The notes under the pieces were generated by a model. It saw only the letters and a list, made by a program, of their open reading frames with translations. It was not told the DNA's origin and ran no database searches. Shown one piece after another: positions 12,478 through 23,673 of a stretch of 64,000 bases of DNA. Both the position numbers and the translations under genes were made by a program. The DNA comes from Cycas panzhihuaensis (Eukaryota; Cycadophyta), in assembly GCA_023213395.1 (NCBI GenBank), contig CM041465.1, positions 138,391,741 to 138,455,740 of the forward strand. The letters are read 5' to 3'. How positions within the stretch are numbered: the first letter of the stretch is position 1; each line of letters starts with the position of its first letter.

Positions 12478-14449
12478 ATGGAAGGGTACCCTTCCAATTG
12501 GGCCTATCATGCTTTTGCTTCGGGAGCTCATGAGTTCCCCGCATCCATTCTAGGATCCACTCAAGATGGTGACGATCCTATTTACTACCTGGGTGACCAA
12601 CGTCACCCACTAGACACCCATCCTTCTACTCATGCGGTAGAAGGCTCATCTCCTTTTGAGATCCACCACCTAGTTGGTGATTCTTATGAGGAGCGCCCTA
12701 AGGGGTCTACTTCATTTGAGGTCCCATCTACCTCTTATTATCATGTGGATACTCCTCCTGCTGATGTGGTTGAAGCACTTAGTGAGTGCTTTCGAGCTGT
12801 TCGTCTTCAATCGCGTTCTAGATGGTTTGAAGATGTTTTACGTGGTGGAGCGCCTTCTTCATCCACTCCTGTCCCACCTCCTTCATCCGCATCCACACCT
12901 CCCACAACGAGTAACCTTTTTATGCCTACACATTCGTCACGCTCCATCCCTACACCTACTTTGGGGACGCATGTTGCACCTTCTATCCCTCATCATGGTC
13001 CTAGTTCTTCGGAACCCTCTCGTGGTATGTCTTTCTCCTAGCTTGGGGTTAGCATACCTTTCCCAAGTCAAAATAGCATGCCACCTCCTAACGTGGCGTA
13101 TACATTTCTTAGTAGGCCTAAAGGCCCTACTAATGTTACTATCACTAGTCATGCATGTGGGACCCGCTCCCACGTATCCTCCAAACCAATCCAATGGTTC
13201 TTCTCTTTACATATCCCCAGGTTATACTTCTCAACCTTGGGGGCAGGGTAAAGGGAATTATATTCTAGCTTACGGGGTAGACCCGCTACATACATATGGG
13301 GTTGCACCACCCACGAGTGGCCGATATGGACAAAACCCAATTCCACACCCTTCCTTTCCTCCATCCTGCATAGCTCCTTATGCTGCACCTTTGCAAGGAA
13401 TCCCAACTTCCCTCCAAGACACTTACCCTCAAGCCCCTTTCCAGCATGGGACGCTCCCTCAAGGAGGGATGGGTTTACCACCCCCATCCATTCCTTATTC
13501 ATTACCTCCTACATTGCTTGTCGATCCTACGGTCCAGGCAAGGTCACGTCCCTTTATGGATTATAGATCGACACCATTATCTGTTGAGGCATTAAGAACC
13601 AACCTACCACCTCATCCTCCCGAAGTTCCTAAGTTTGACAGAACTTCATCACAAGACCCAACAGAGCACGTCCGTAGTTTCTCTATGGCATGTATTGATT
13701 GCTAGGCCTATAATCACATCCTAATGAAATTATTTCCATGATCCTTACAAGGCGATGCCCTTAAGTGGTTTTATCACCTACCAGCTCATTCCATTTTCTC
13801 GTTCCAGCAACTTGTGGACGAGTTCATCAATTATTTTGATGTTACTCGTCTATTCGAAAGTGGAATGAAATCCCTTCTTTCGCTCAAATAAGGGCACGAT
13901 GAGATGAATTGTGACTTTATGCGGCGATTTCATGACCTTCTTCATTCCACTAAGGCTACTTTACCTGAGGAATTGAAGAGGGATCTCTTCATTAATGCAC
14001 TTCTCCCTGAAGTCCATGTAGAAGTCCTTAAGATGGGGGCGACTACATGCGACTCTGCTATCGCAAAGTGCTTAGCACTTGAGGCTATTGAGATCCAGGC
14101 TGGACTCAAGAAGCCTCTCAAGCCCTCACAACGTCATGAGGTACCACCTCAAACTAAAGAGACCAAACCACAATAATCCACTAAGTCCTCTTCCCATCCG
14201 ACTGAGAAGACCTTAGATCTGCTCACCTCTGCCATATATTCATTCGAATGTACGATGAAGGAACTTAAACTGCAAGCTCCTTCATCACCTACTTCCAACA
14301 AACAAATCCAGAAAGCTAATCAAGCTTCCTTCCCTAAGAACGGTAACGCCCAATCCTCTCAAGCGAGGAAGATAGATTCCTCACTTGAAAAGAAGTGGTG
14401 TTCCATTCATGGGGAGTGTTTTCATGACGAGTCACGTTGTAGGGCCTAG
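12478..14449 (+). pseudogene. Gypsy gag polyprotein, frameshifted
   Basis: From the ATG at 12478 the frame encodes a Ser/Pro-rich N-terminal part (to a TAG at about 13039). The reading then has to shift frame near 13155-13170 to continue as a Pro/Gly/Tyr-rich linker. The retrotransposon gag core lies at about 13600-14130: PEVPKFDRTSSQDPTEHVRS, GDALKWFYHLP, FEYxx-type LVDEFINYFD, MRRFHDLLHS and LPEELKRDLFINAL. A zinc-knuckle-like end (WCSIHGECFHDESRC) closes it at 14394-14440. Gag forms the particle and packages RNA. Several stops and at least one frameshift make it dead. Confidence 0.85.
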
Positions 14450-15159
14450 CATCCCAGGGATTCCCCTTAATGTGACTCATCCCCTAAATAGGCCTCAAGG
14501 CCAACCTTGACCAACTGGTCCATAAGGATCCATTCCCTGAACATGGGGAACATGATTGTAATGCTCAACCCAAAAATAACTAGAACCGGGGAAGATCCCT
14601 GAATTCTCGTCCTTCCCACGATAAAGGAAAGGGCACTCGGGATTCATCTTCTTCTTCACGTTCCCCTCACTCACGTACTCCTTCACCTTCGCAGTCCCGG
14701 AACAAGGGAAATAAGGTAATCCAGATGCTTGAGGCTGCTCCTTTATATGCCTTTACTCAGTCTTAAGCCACTAAAGAGGCAGTTGGTGCCTCTTCTTCTG
14801 CTCCACACTCTGATCCTCTTCTGGAAACCTCCCTTTCGGAAGTCCCATTATGTCCTAAGGCCATTCCTATATGTCCTGGTCATTACGATTTTCGAAGGGT
14901 GCTTATCCAACCTACTGTGAAGGGTAAGCCTTTCTTTATCGTTGATGAGCTCCATACTATCGCTGTGGGAATGTCCTTGATGGATGTTTTGAGGAATTGT
15001 CCCAAATAACGGACTCTCCTTTTGGAAGCTTTAGGATCGAATGGTGTGCCCATCCACACTTTGGGTGTTACTCAAAGCCATGAGCTTGTCATTTCCTTTG
15101 ACCCTAAAGACCTTCCCCCTGCATGTGAAAGGGAATGCCAATGGAACTTCCCATTTACC

Positions 15160-15480
15160 ATCACCATTGACACACTTGACTATACTCTGTGAATGACCGT
15201 TGTCGACAACAGTTATTCCGTGAATGCCATGCCCTTGCGTGTTATGCAAGAGCTTGGCATTTCTACTTTGGAACCTGTTCCATGGCGATGCTAAAGCTAT
15301 GATGGTAATGAAAAGACTCCATTGGGATCTATTTCGATCCCACTTACTCTCAAGGGTAAGACTGTCCTCACTGACATTGTAGTCCTTGACGTTGACGTCA
15401 ACTACAATCTTCTCTTGGGTCGACCATGGCTTGATCAGATGGGAGCTATGTGTTCGACCCGCTGGAGGCAACTCAAGTTT
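15160..15480 (+). pseudogene. Gypsy aspartic protease
   Basis: Frame 1 shows TVVDNSYSVNAMPLRVMQEL at about 15197, matching the Tat-type active site in which D-[ST]-G is D-N/D-G: here the Gly position reads Ser. It ends with VVLDVDVNYNLLLGRPWLDQ, the conserved second half (ILGRPWL). The enzyme cuts the polyprotein and works as a dimer. In-frame stops at about 15190 and 15291 interrupt it. Confidence 0.8.
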
Positions 15481-16500
15481 GTCCATGATGGACGGATGAG
15501 GGTTGTTTCCTGCGAACGCCTACCTATTAAGCAAACTCGTCTGATTAACCAAGCGAGCCAAGGCCCTTCTACTCACACCTCAGCTTGCTCCATCGGCATA
15601 CCTGATCCATCCCACATTGAAGAAGATCACGCACCTTCTTCCTCTAGTCTTATGCGCTTTGCTCCTATCAGTGTTGGGAGTTATGGGTACCTTACCTCGT
15701 TTAGCGACGATGAGTCCCATGATGAGGATGAGGGCTTTCCTCACCCCATTTCTTTCCTCCATACTAGTAGGATGCACCCTTCTTGTTCTAGGTCCTAACC
15801 TAGAACCCCTCTCGTTGGTGAGACTAGTCACCCCTTTGTATCATATATCGTTGCACGCTTTGACCCACCAGTCGCTGGTTCTTCTTCTTCATCACCCCCT
15901 GCAAGTAATGGTTTCAAGGAACTGCCTTTTGCTCCTTCCGAGGAGCCCCTTCCTAGCTCTCTCCTAGAGTCTTCTGAGGAGGTTAGATAGCCTGATGACC
16001 ACCACGGTCCCGTTGTTCCCACTTCCTCCAACACTTCATCTATTCAGAGTAAGGTCATCCATGGGGTGGATTACTTCGAAGATGATGAAGCCTTGCTTGA
16101 GCACCTAGTGGGCTCCGTGCCCAACTTTTCTTCTGATCACCATAGGCTTGGCCACTAGAAGATTCTGGCGATTGGGTCCACACTCACTGACCTAGTTCCA
16201 TCCCCTATTCCACCTCTTCCTATTGACCTTGCCCCTCTCCATTTCGAGGAGAGGAATGCCATGTGCATGGGGGTGACCCAGGACATAGTCTTAGCCCCTG
16301 GCAAGGTCATTAAGGTAGGGGCAGAATGCTCTCCTAATGAAGTAAGGGAATATTCCCTTTTGTTCCTGGAGTTCCGGGATGTCTTTGCATAGGATTATTT
16401 TGACATGAATGGAATCGATCCCTCCATTATCACCCATAATCTCACTACCATTCTTGGTGCTTGACCCGTGCACTAGAAGCAGCATCTTCTCCACCCTAAA

Positions 16501-17150
16501 CTCTCAGCCACTGTCAAGATAGAGGTTGAGAAGCTTTTGGATGCTAGACTTATTACTTCTATCGACTACCCTAAATGGGTATCCAACATTATTCCCATTG
16601 CTAAAAAGAACGTGACCATCCGGATATGTATTGATTTCCGTGATATTAACAATGCATGCCCTAAAGATAACTTTCCACTCCCCTTCATCAATCAAATCAT
16701 TGATCGAACTACTAGATTTGAAGTTATGTCCTTGATGGACGGCTTCTCCAGTTATAATCAAATTCAGATATCTCCTAAAGACTGCCATAAGATAGCCTTC
16801 ACTACCCCGTGGGGTACCTTTGCCTACAAGGCAATGCCCTTTGGCCTTAAAAATATAGGCGTTCCTTACCAAAGAGCAATGCACTTTATTTTCCATGACC
16901 TCATTGACAACACATTAGAGGTCTTTATGGATGATGTGATGGGCCTGTCATGTGTCAAGGCCCATCATCCCTCCGACTTGCGGGCTATCTTCACGTAATG
17001 CCGTAAGTACCATGTAAGCCTAAACCTGCTCAAATGTGTGTTTGCCGTTACTTCTGTCAAACTCCTTGGATTTCTTATGTCAAAACAAGGAATTCAGATT
17101 GACCCCGACAAGGTCAAGGCAATCCTTGATATGTCGCCTCCTATAACCTA
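16501..17150 (+). pseudogene. Gypsy reverse transcriptase
   Basis: Reads VEKLLDARLITSIDYPKWVS, then RICIDFRDINNACPKDNFPL, SLMDGFSSYNQIQI, TTPWGTFAYKAMPFGLKN and the catalytic box EVFMDDVM. These are the RT blocks of the Tat/Athila side of Gypsy. Both Asp residues of the box are present; the usual Tyr is Phe. Stops at 16996-16998 and 17149-17154. The same frame continues into RNase H. Confidence 0.92.
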
Positions 17151-17159
17151 ATGACAGAT

Positions 17160-17680
17160 CAAGTTGTTTCTAGGTAGGCTCAGTTTCCTCAGGCACTTCC
17201 TGGCAGACTTCGCTGTAAGCGCCAAACACCTAACAAACCTATTGAAGAAGGGAGCTCTATTTGTTTGGTCTGATAAGGCCCAACAGGCCTTCGAAGGACT
17301 TAAGGAAGCCCTTGCTTCTGCTCCTACGTTGGCATCCCCTTGTTTCGATAGGCCCTTCATTCTCTATACCTCAGTGATTGATGAGTCCCTATGCACTATG
17401 TTGGCTTAGGAGGACGACTCAAGAGTTGAGAGAGTCATTTACTTTATCAGTCGCACCCTTATGGCTGCCGAACTCAACTACTCTCTGGCCGAGAAGGAGT
17501 GTCTCTCCTAAGTCCACACGACCAAGAAGTTTAGACATTACTTGCTTGGTAACACCACCAAGGTGATCGTCTAGTCTGATCCCTTGCAATATCTACTTAC
17601 TCGTTCAGACCTAACGGGTAGGGCTAGCCGTTGGGCTGTCCTACTTTAGGAGTTCGATCTTTGTATCATCAAAAGGAAAT
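17160..17680 (+). pseudogene. Gypsy RNase H (first, regular copy)
   Basis: Follows RT in the same frame: LFLGRLSFLRHFLADFAV, WSDKAQQAFEGLKEAL, then FILYTSVIDESLCTML (first Asp region), VIYFISRTLMAAELNYSLAEKE (Glu) and SDPLQYLL (Asp). The catalytic Asp-Glu-Asp positions can still be assigned. Stops at 17407, about 17508, about 17572 and 17647. RNase H removes the RNA strand from the RNA-DNA hybrid. Confidence 0.85.
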
Positions 17681-17814
17681 TGAAGAAAGGGATGGTAGTG
17701 GCTGAGCAGCTCGCAGATGCCCCTATCCCTAACTCGCTTGATACCCTTGTTGACGATTCCCTTCCTAATGAGTCTATCTTGACTATTCAGGACGTCTCTC
17801 TCCATTTACTCATT

Positions 17815-19056
17815 GACAATGAGTGGTATGGTGACATTGTGCGATATCTCACACAACAGTAGTACCACCCTGAAGCTAGTAGTAAGGTTAGATCTCGTAT
17901 CTGGACTTCTGCTAGGCAATACTTCCTCATGGACGAAGTATTGTACAAGAGGTCTTTCGATTGGATCCTCCTCCGCTGCGTCGTCACCAACGAAGTAGAC
18001 CAAATACTCTGTGAATGTCACCATGGTATTTGCGGGGGCCAATCTATAGCCCAAAGCATCCTCCGCATGGGTTGCTATTGGCCGTCCCTCTTCAAGGACA
18101 CCCATGCTTTTGCCTTGAGGTGCCAGTGATGCCAGGAACACGCTAACATCTCCCATGTGCCTTCTGAGGCCCTTCACCCTATCATATCTCTGTGGCCTTT
18201 CACTCAATGAGGTCTAGACCTCATCGGGGCTATCTCCCCACCTTCCTCGTCGCAACACAAGTTTATATTGACTACTATGGAATACTTTACTAAATGGGCG
18301 AAGGCCATCCCTCTAGTTACTACCCTAGGTAAGATGATAGCTACCTTCATTTACCAGTATATCATTTACTGCTTCGGGATTCCTGATGTGCTGATTACTG
18401 ACAACAGAATCCCCTTTTGTAACAAGGAGATGGATGAGCTTTGTGAGAAGTTTAAAATCTCTCACAAAACTTCCTCTCCTTACTACCCCCAGGCAAATGG
18501 TCAAGTAGAGTCGTTCAACAAGACTCTCGTTAACATTTTAAAGAAAATTGTCACTCAGTCTCAAAGAGACTGGCACCTTCAGCTCCCTTTTGCTTTGTGG
18601 GCTTACCGTACCTATGTTCGTTCTGCCACAGGAATGACCACGTTCTCCCTAGTTTACAGTACCGAGGCGGTACTCTTGTTGGAAGTGGAGATTCCCTCCT
18701 TGCGAGTTTCTCCTTAGTGTCTCGTCGATGAGGAGTCGATTCGTCAAGCTCGCCTCCTGGACCTCGAAGCTTTGGATGAGAGACGTTTAGCTGCCTACCA
18801 AGCTAACCTCGCATCCAAAGCTCGCTCACAAAGGACCTACGATAAACACCTTTGTTCTCGTCCTTTGCTTCCCATGGACCATGTCCTCAAATTGAAGTAT
18901 CTTCATGATCGCTTGGCCAAATTCAGGCCCAAATGGGTTGGCCCCTTTGTCGTCATCGAGAACCTCAGTAACTGCGCCTATAGGATCACCACCTTGGAGG
19001 CTCTAGAGTTTGAAAAAGCCGTAAACGAGAAATTCCTTAAGAAATTCTACTCGTGA
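17815..19056 (+). pseudogene. Gypsy integrase
   Basis: Zinc-finger part: ECHHGICGGQSIAQ...ALRCQ, stop, CQ (HHCC). Catalytic core: GLDLIGAI (Asp), VLITDN (Asp), YYPQANGQVESF (Glu), then WHLQLPFALWAYRT and GMTTFSLVY. C-terminal part has FRPKWVGPFVVIE (GPY/F-like) and ends at 19056 with no chromodomain, as expected for the Tat branch. Stops at 17860, 18127, 18208 and 18715. No frameshift. Confidence 0.92.
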
Positions 19057-19748
19057 CCTCGTCGTCACCTTATTCATGCTCTGAAATAAGCCTAAACTAC
19101 CATCTTAAGTTCGTTTCCATTCCTCCTAGCCACGGGTGGAATGATGACTTAGGATGGCCTCTTCTATTTCCTTCTGGTTCCTCCTGCAAAACCCTCATTC
19201 CCATTTTCCTTGGGACCTTGTCCTCCTATTTGGGCATCCCCTAGTTAGGATGATGCTCTAAAGTATTGTCACTCCCCTCTTGCTCGATATTTCCTTTGCA
19301 TATCCCACTATGCTCCCATGTGGACATGCGTGTTGCCCTATTTCCTAACCCCACATATGTTTATCACAACTACTCATGGTGGTCATGTGTGCTCCTATTA
19401 GGTATATGGCCCTACATGAAAGGAAATATGCACAACCTAAACAAATATCATAACATAAAACTCATATAGTAATCAGCTCAAAATGCAACCACGCATATCC
19501 TCGTGCATCCGTACACCCTTACACACACATAAACATGTAAACAAAATATACACATCATCATATATCAAAATGGGATACCAGTCACCCCGTCTATATACAT
19601 CAAAAATCATGTGTCATGTCATACATATAGTGTGATACATCATCTATGGGAAGTTAGTGTCCTTGTAGGGGGGGTACAATCATGTGGCTATATATGGTGG
19701 CCCCCTGGAGGTTCGTGCTTTCCCTTGTCAAAATCATATGTACTATCC

Positions 19749-21751
19749 TACTGCTGCCCCGCCCCTAAGGCATCATCTCCTGGTCGATGTGATCTCTCTC
19801 CTAGGGACCACATCCCTCCGAGACTCCTCCTCAGTCTCTACGAGCTCCCTGCCTCGCTCCCCTCATCTCGTGGCCTCCTCGGGGTCACCGCTAGCGTATG
19901 AGTCTGTGTCCTGCTCCGCGCCAACCTCGATGCCATATCCTCTATCAGTTAATTGTATTGGGCATGGATACGATCCTGCTCCATCTCTATGAGGTGGAGC
20001 CTCTCCTCCATCCCCCAGAGTTGCTCCTCCATCACTGCTAGCTGGATATGGCTCCCCATATCCCCTCTGGCTCCTCCCTAAGCCTCCAATACCTGCACCC
20101 GACTCTGTAGACCGTCCCTCTCAGATCGGATGGTGTCCATATCAGCCTACTAATGTCTCGCACGTGCCTTGTGCTCTTGGGACTCTATTATCTATATATC
20201 CCTCACCCGTATCAATGGGGTGAATGCTACCGTGTGACCACCTATCGATCTAGGCTCATCTCCTTCCTGGATGGGAGGTTGTCCCTCTACGTAGGCCTAA
20301 GGGAAAATCTCTCGGACTACTGCCTCTACCAGCCTCTGGATGTCCACTATGCCTACAACCCAACATGCCACGTATAAATCCATGTCCATATAAATATCAA
20401 ACCAAAATCAAACTATGTATGTATCTAGCAATCAAACAACGATAAGAAATGATCATGTCTCACCTGGTGTGGTTGTCAGCTCCTCGACTTAGGCTACTGC
20501 CTCTCCCTTTGGTGCTCCGCCAGCTGCTGGTACCTCCTCCTCTAGTACCTCTTATGCCATGGCCTCAGCTCCTAGAGCATCCCTCCTCTCTACGGCTAGT
20601 GCTTCTACTACCTCTCCAAATCTCCTGACGATCCGTAGCCTATGGGCTCGTGTCACTGGGCCTCTACCCTCGTCTGCAGCTCCTGATGGGCTTGGCTCTC
20701 CACCTGCAGCCCCGGACGGACCTGCCTCTCCTACAACTCATGATGGGCCAGCCCCATCACCTCCATCACTGCCCCCATCATCTCTTAGGGGCACTCCTGC
20801 TCCTCCTACCTCGTCATCACTATCCCACCTCACTGCCCTATACAGATCTGCTATGTAATCTGTCATGGTGAGGAGGTCTAATGATGTGGCCTCCACTGAG
20901 CGACGGACATGAGCCTGGTCCTCGGTCCCTCTGAGCCTAGTCTACCACCTATATACCATCGGGGCCCACTCTGCAATAGGGCATAGTCCCCTCGTCGGTG
21001 CCACTGCTCTAAAGTAGTCGAAGAACCAACACTGCAATAACGTGCTATACGAGAGTCCTCCTTTGCCCGCTATCCTAATAGCGTCTAGCTGTGCGATGAG
21101 ATTTGTCGCTATCAGAGTGGACCAGTCCATCCCCTCTCTCGCCTCGCATCAGCGTACCGTGTCCATCCATCCTCCTAGTTTGTCCCTATAATTCTGTTTC
21201 TGGGAGATCCGAAATAGAATGCATAGTGTGATCAACTTCCTCACTCGAGGAACCCCTGACATAACCATGGTCTAGAGAGGAATCTCTTGCCTCTCCCATC
21301 TGTCCAAACCTATAAAGTATGTGGACGCCTCCATGTGTGCTGCCTCATTCTTTGGCAAGACTCTAGTGCCACGGCCTCGGCCGGTACTCCCAATATCCTC
21401 CTGATATCTCCTGACGTTACTAATACATCTCCCACCTGGGGTAGGTGGAAGACATGCCTCCTCCTGTCTCAGTGCGATATAATATCTATCAACAACCACT
21501 AGTCTGACATATACAGAGGCGTCCTCATGACCTTCAGCAGGCCACACCTCCGTAGGATCTCCTGGTCCTTCCTAGTCATCATCTCAATGAAGCTCAGCAT
21601 TGCCATCCCAATGTTTTCGCGGTTCTCTACCACTATCACAATCTGCAAAACACCACCAAACTAGTCAGCACTTGGCCCACACTTGCTCTCTATCCTCTAG
21701 ACTATCTCTCAGCCTTGCCTGATCGAGATTTGGGGCTCCTCGGGCCCCCAT
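19749..21751 (-). pseudogene. Antisense gene in Gypsy: plant mobile domain plus coiled coil
   Basis: On the minus strand a likely start at 21751 (MGARGAPNLDQAR) leads, after a probable short intron ending in ttttgcag at 21643, into text such as ILRRCGLLKVMRTPLYMSD and HVFHLPQVGDVLVTSGDIRR then ILGVPAEAV. This matches the pattern of the plant mobile domain (LLR..LFHLP.GE.TVTL.DV..LLGLPVDG). More domain-like text follows (WSTLIATNLIAQLDAIR, LLQCWFFDYF, 21130-20942), then a Gly/Pro/Ala-rich linker, a possible intron 20463-20353 (CAG/GTGAG...TTGTAG) and a coiled coil (RSERDGLQSRVQVLE, MEEQLWGMEERLHLIEMEQD, about 20140-19930). Stops break it. Antisense frames with this domain are known in Tat elements. 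The exon structure is my inference. Confidence 0.62.
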
Positions 21752-21784
21752 CTCCTTTTTTCTGCAGTTCTGCCTTCACACCAT

Positions 21785-21814
21785 GCCAAACTCCGCGGTA
21801 CCGCGGAGTTTGGC
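21785..21814. repeat. Perfect 30-bp palindrome
   Basis: Fifteen bases GCCAAACTCCGCGGT followed at once by their exact reverse complement. It lies 34 bp upstream of the inferred antisense start codon, so an antisense transcript would carry a stem at that place. A related motif stands in both LTRs. Confidence 0.9.
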
Positions 21815-22305
21815 TCAAGTCCATGGCATCGGGCCCCGCAAAGAAAGATCACAAGACCGCGATCTTTGCCGCGGTGCAAATGGCACCCCCCCAAAAGGGG
21901 GGGGTTTCTTGCCCAAAAAATCCAAAAATTCTTCTAGTGGGCCACAGTCAGGCCCACTAGGACTATGGCTGCCTAATGCCCCAGTCCTGCCTCTTTTTGG
22001 GTCTAATTTAAACTCCGGGAGGCCTTTTCTTGCCCATACGGGGCTTAAAGATCTACATAAAAATCATAAAAAATAGTAAACTTTGACATGAGAGATGGGT
22101 TGGGTTTTTTATGATCCACTCACTAGATCTGGCCCAGCGCTCGCCATCTCGTCTCTATGATCCCAATGTCTGTCCTCTAGCCCTGATCCAACGATCCAAT
22201 CTCTTTCTGCGTGCCTCTGAAGTCGGATAGCGCTTCGCTGCGTAAGGGAATGGCTCTGGATTTGTTCGAGAGCCCGTGAAAATGAATCTTATTTTCATCA
22301 ATTTT

Positions 22306-22316
22306 CCTTATATAGG
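22306..22316 (-). promoter_or_regulatory. Candidate TATA box for the antisense gene
   Basis: The minus strand reads CCTATATAAGG, a strong TATA match, about 560 bp upstream of the inferred antisense start. A transcript starting near 22280 would include the 30-bp palindrome in its leader. Confidence 0.45.
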
Positions 22317-22850
22317 CGAGGACCCCGACAGGCACTGTCTCCATTTTCGCTCTCATGACAGCCCTTTGGATCGTCTCTTACCCCTAATCATCTTTTCCTT
22401 CTGGCCCTGTCTCCCATTGTGCTCCCATAGCCTTCATCTCGCTTTTCCTTGTGAGTGCATTTATGGCACCCTACCAATGCATTTTTTCACAGGGTCCCTT
22501 TTGTCTCGTTTGCGTGTCACTCCCGTGTATGCCCGAGTTTATACTTGTTTAGCTTATTTTGCCATCCTAGACTCATTTTTGCAGCTCATTCCTACCCCTA
22601 GGGTCTCCAAAGGGAATGCTCCCTCTATTCAGAGCCATTCTTTGCTTCCCAAAGCAACCTTTGGCACCCCAATGTGCCCTTTTGCCGCCCACTTCTAGCC
22701 AGTGGTTGAATCGCCTACTCTTGTCCTTGGGTAGCCTCATTGCTAGGTCCTCCTACCCTTCACAGCCATTTATTACTTGCCATACGAGTCTCTTTGTGAT
22801 TCGACTCTTATATTATTGCACATTTTCCTCTACCGAGACTTTTTTCTGTC

Positions 22851-23270
22851 ATCATCTATGTCTCTCTTCATCTTTACCAACGGTGGAAGCCGCAGTAATC
22901 CCGGACCTTCTGTCGTCGCATGGATTCTTCGCAGCTCTTCCAGACATGACTTCCTGCATTCTAGAATCTTTCTCCCTGAGGCCACCAATAACGAAGCCGA
23001 GTACATGGCCGTTATCAAGGCCCTAACTGATGCGCTCCATTTCCATCGCGAATCGGTTGTTCTTCTTTACAACTCCTAGGTTGTGGTGTCCCATCTCACC
23101 TAGGTTTACCAGGTGTGATACCCTTACTTGAAAGCCCTCGCTTTGACCACCAAGTCTCTTTTAGCTTGTTTCCAGTATGTCGACATCTGACACATTCCTT
23201 GGGCCCTCAATATTGAGGTAGATAGTCTTGTTCACCTCATAGATAGTCTTGTTCACCTCATCCTTGAGCA
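22851..23270 (+). pseudogene. Second, archaeal-type RNase H (aRNH)
   Basis: Frame 1 from about 22870 reads FTNGGSRSNPGPSVVAWILR, LPEATNNEAEYMAVIKAL, VVLLYNS-stop-VVVSHLT, VYQV, YPYLKAL, FQYVDI-stop-HIP, ALNIEVDSLVHLI. This is the type-I RNase H pattern FDGxSxGNPGPAG / EATNNxAEYxAL / GDSQLVVxQ / HIPRxxNxxADxLA. The first catalytic Asp is Asn, and the GDS Asp is also Asn; Glu and the last Asp remain. A 21-bp tandem duplication (23220-23261) lengthens the end. Tat elements acquired this second RNase H; here it lies after integrase, close to the 3' LTR. Confidence 0.83.
23220..23261 (+). repeat. 21-bp in-frame tandem duplication
   Basis: agatagtcttgttcacctca(t) occurs twice in direct succession at 23220-23240 and 23241-23261, duplicating seven codons at the last catalytic Asp of the second RNase H. 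Confidence 0.92.
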
Positions 23271-23660
23271 CCGCCTTCCTCTTCTTGCTGACCGTCCCTG
23301 AGACTTGCCCGGTTGCTCTGTCACCCAAGTCCCAGGCCATCGTGCACATCACCTTGCAATCCATTCGCACCTCCAAAAGCTAGCTGCTAATGAGGTTAAA
23401 CTATGGCGACTACCAGGTTTGCTCATTCACCCTTTTTACCTGACTTTATCATGCACATCTCTTTGCACTTTTGTGATGGAGGCAGTCCCTATGTTGTCTT
23501 CACCTCTATCCTCGTATCCACACGTTCCGCCACGACACTCGTCGGTACCCTTGACTTCTGTTATGATTATGATTTATATATGTACATACACATGTGCTAC
23601 TAACAGTTGTGTTGCCAGCATTCGCCATCGCACCATGCTCCTGAGCGGTGAGGCTCTGCT

Positions 23661-23673
23661 GCCAAGGGGGCAG
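23661..23673 (+). promoter_or_regulatory. Gypsy polypurine tract
   Basis: gccaagggggcag directly before the TG of the 3' LTR, the normal primer site for plus-strand synthesis. Confidence 0.75.

Larger units (their letters stand above)
19057..22850. other. Spacer between integrase and second RNase H
   Basis: About 3.8 kb inside the Gypsy with no plus-strand domain that I recognise. Its plus-strand open frames are low-complexity reflections of a decayed minus-strand gene, described separately. The region has a higher C content on the plus strand than the surrounding genome, as antisense G-rich coding sequence would produce. Confidence 0.6.

Noticed and set aside
12674-13705. 343-codon plus-strand open frame as one protein
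   Set aside because: Its first half (Leu/His/Pro-rich) is the wrong frame of the gag N-terminus; only its second half, after the frameshift near 13160, is genuine gag.
19611-20858. Plus-strand open frames rich in Ser/Pro/Leu
   Set aside because: Mirror images of the antisense mobile-domain/coiled-coil gene; no domain on the plus strand.
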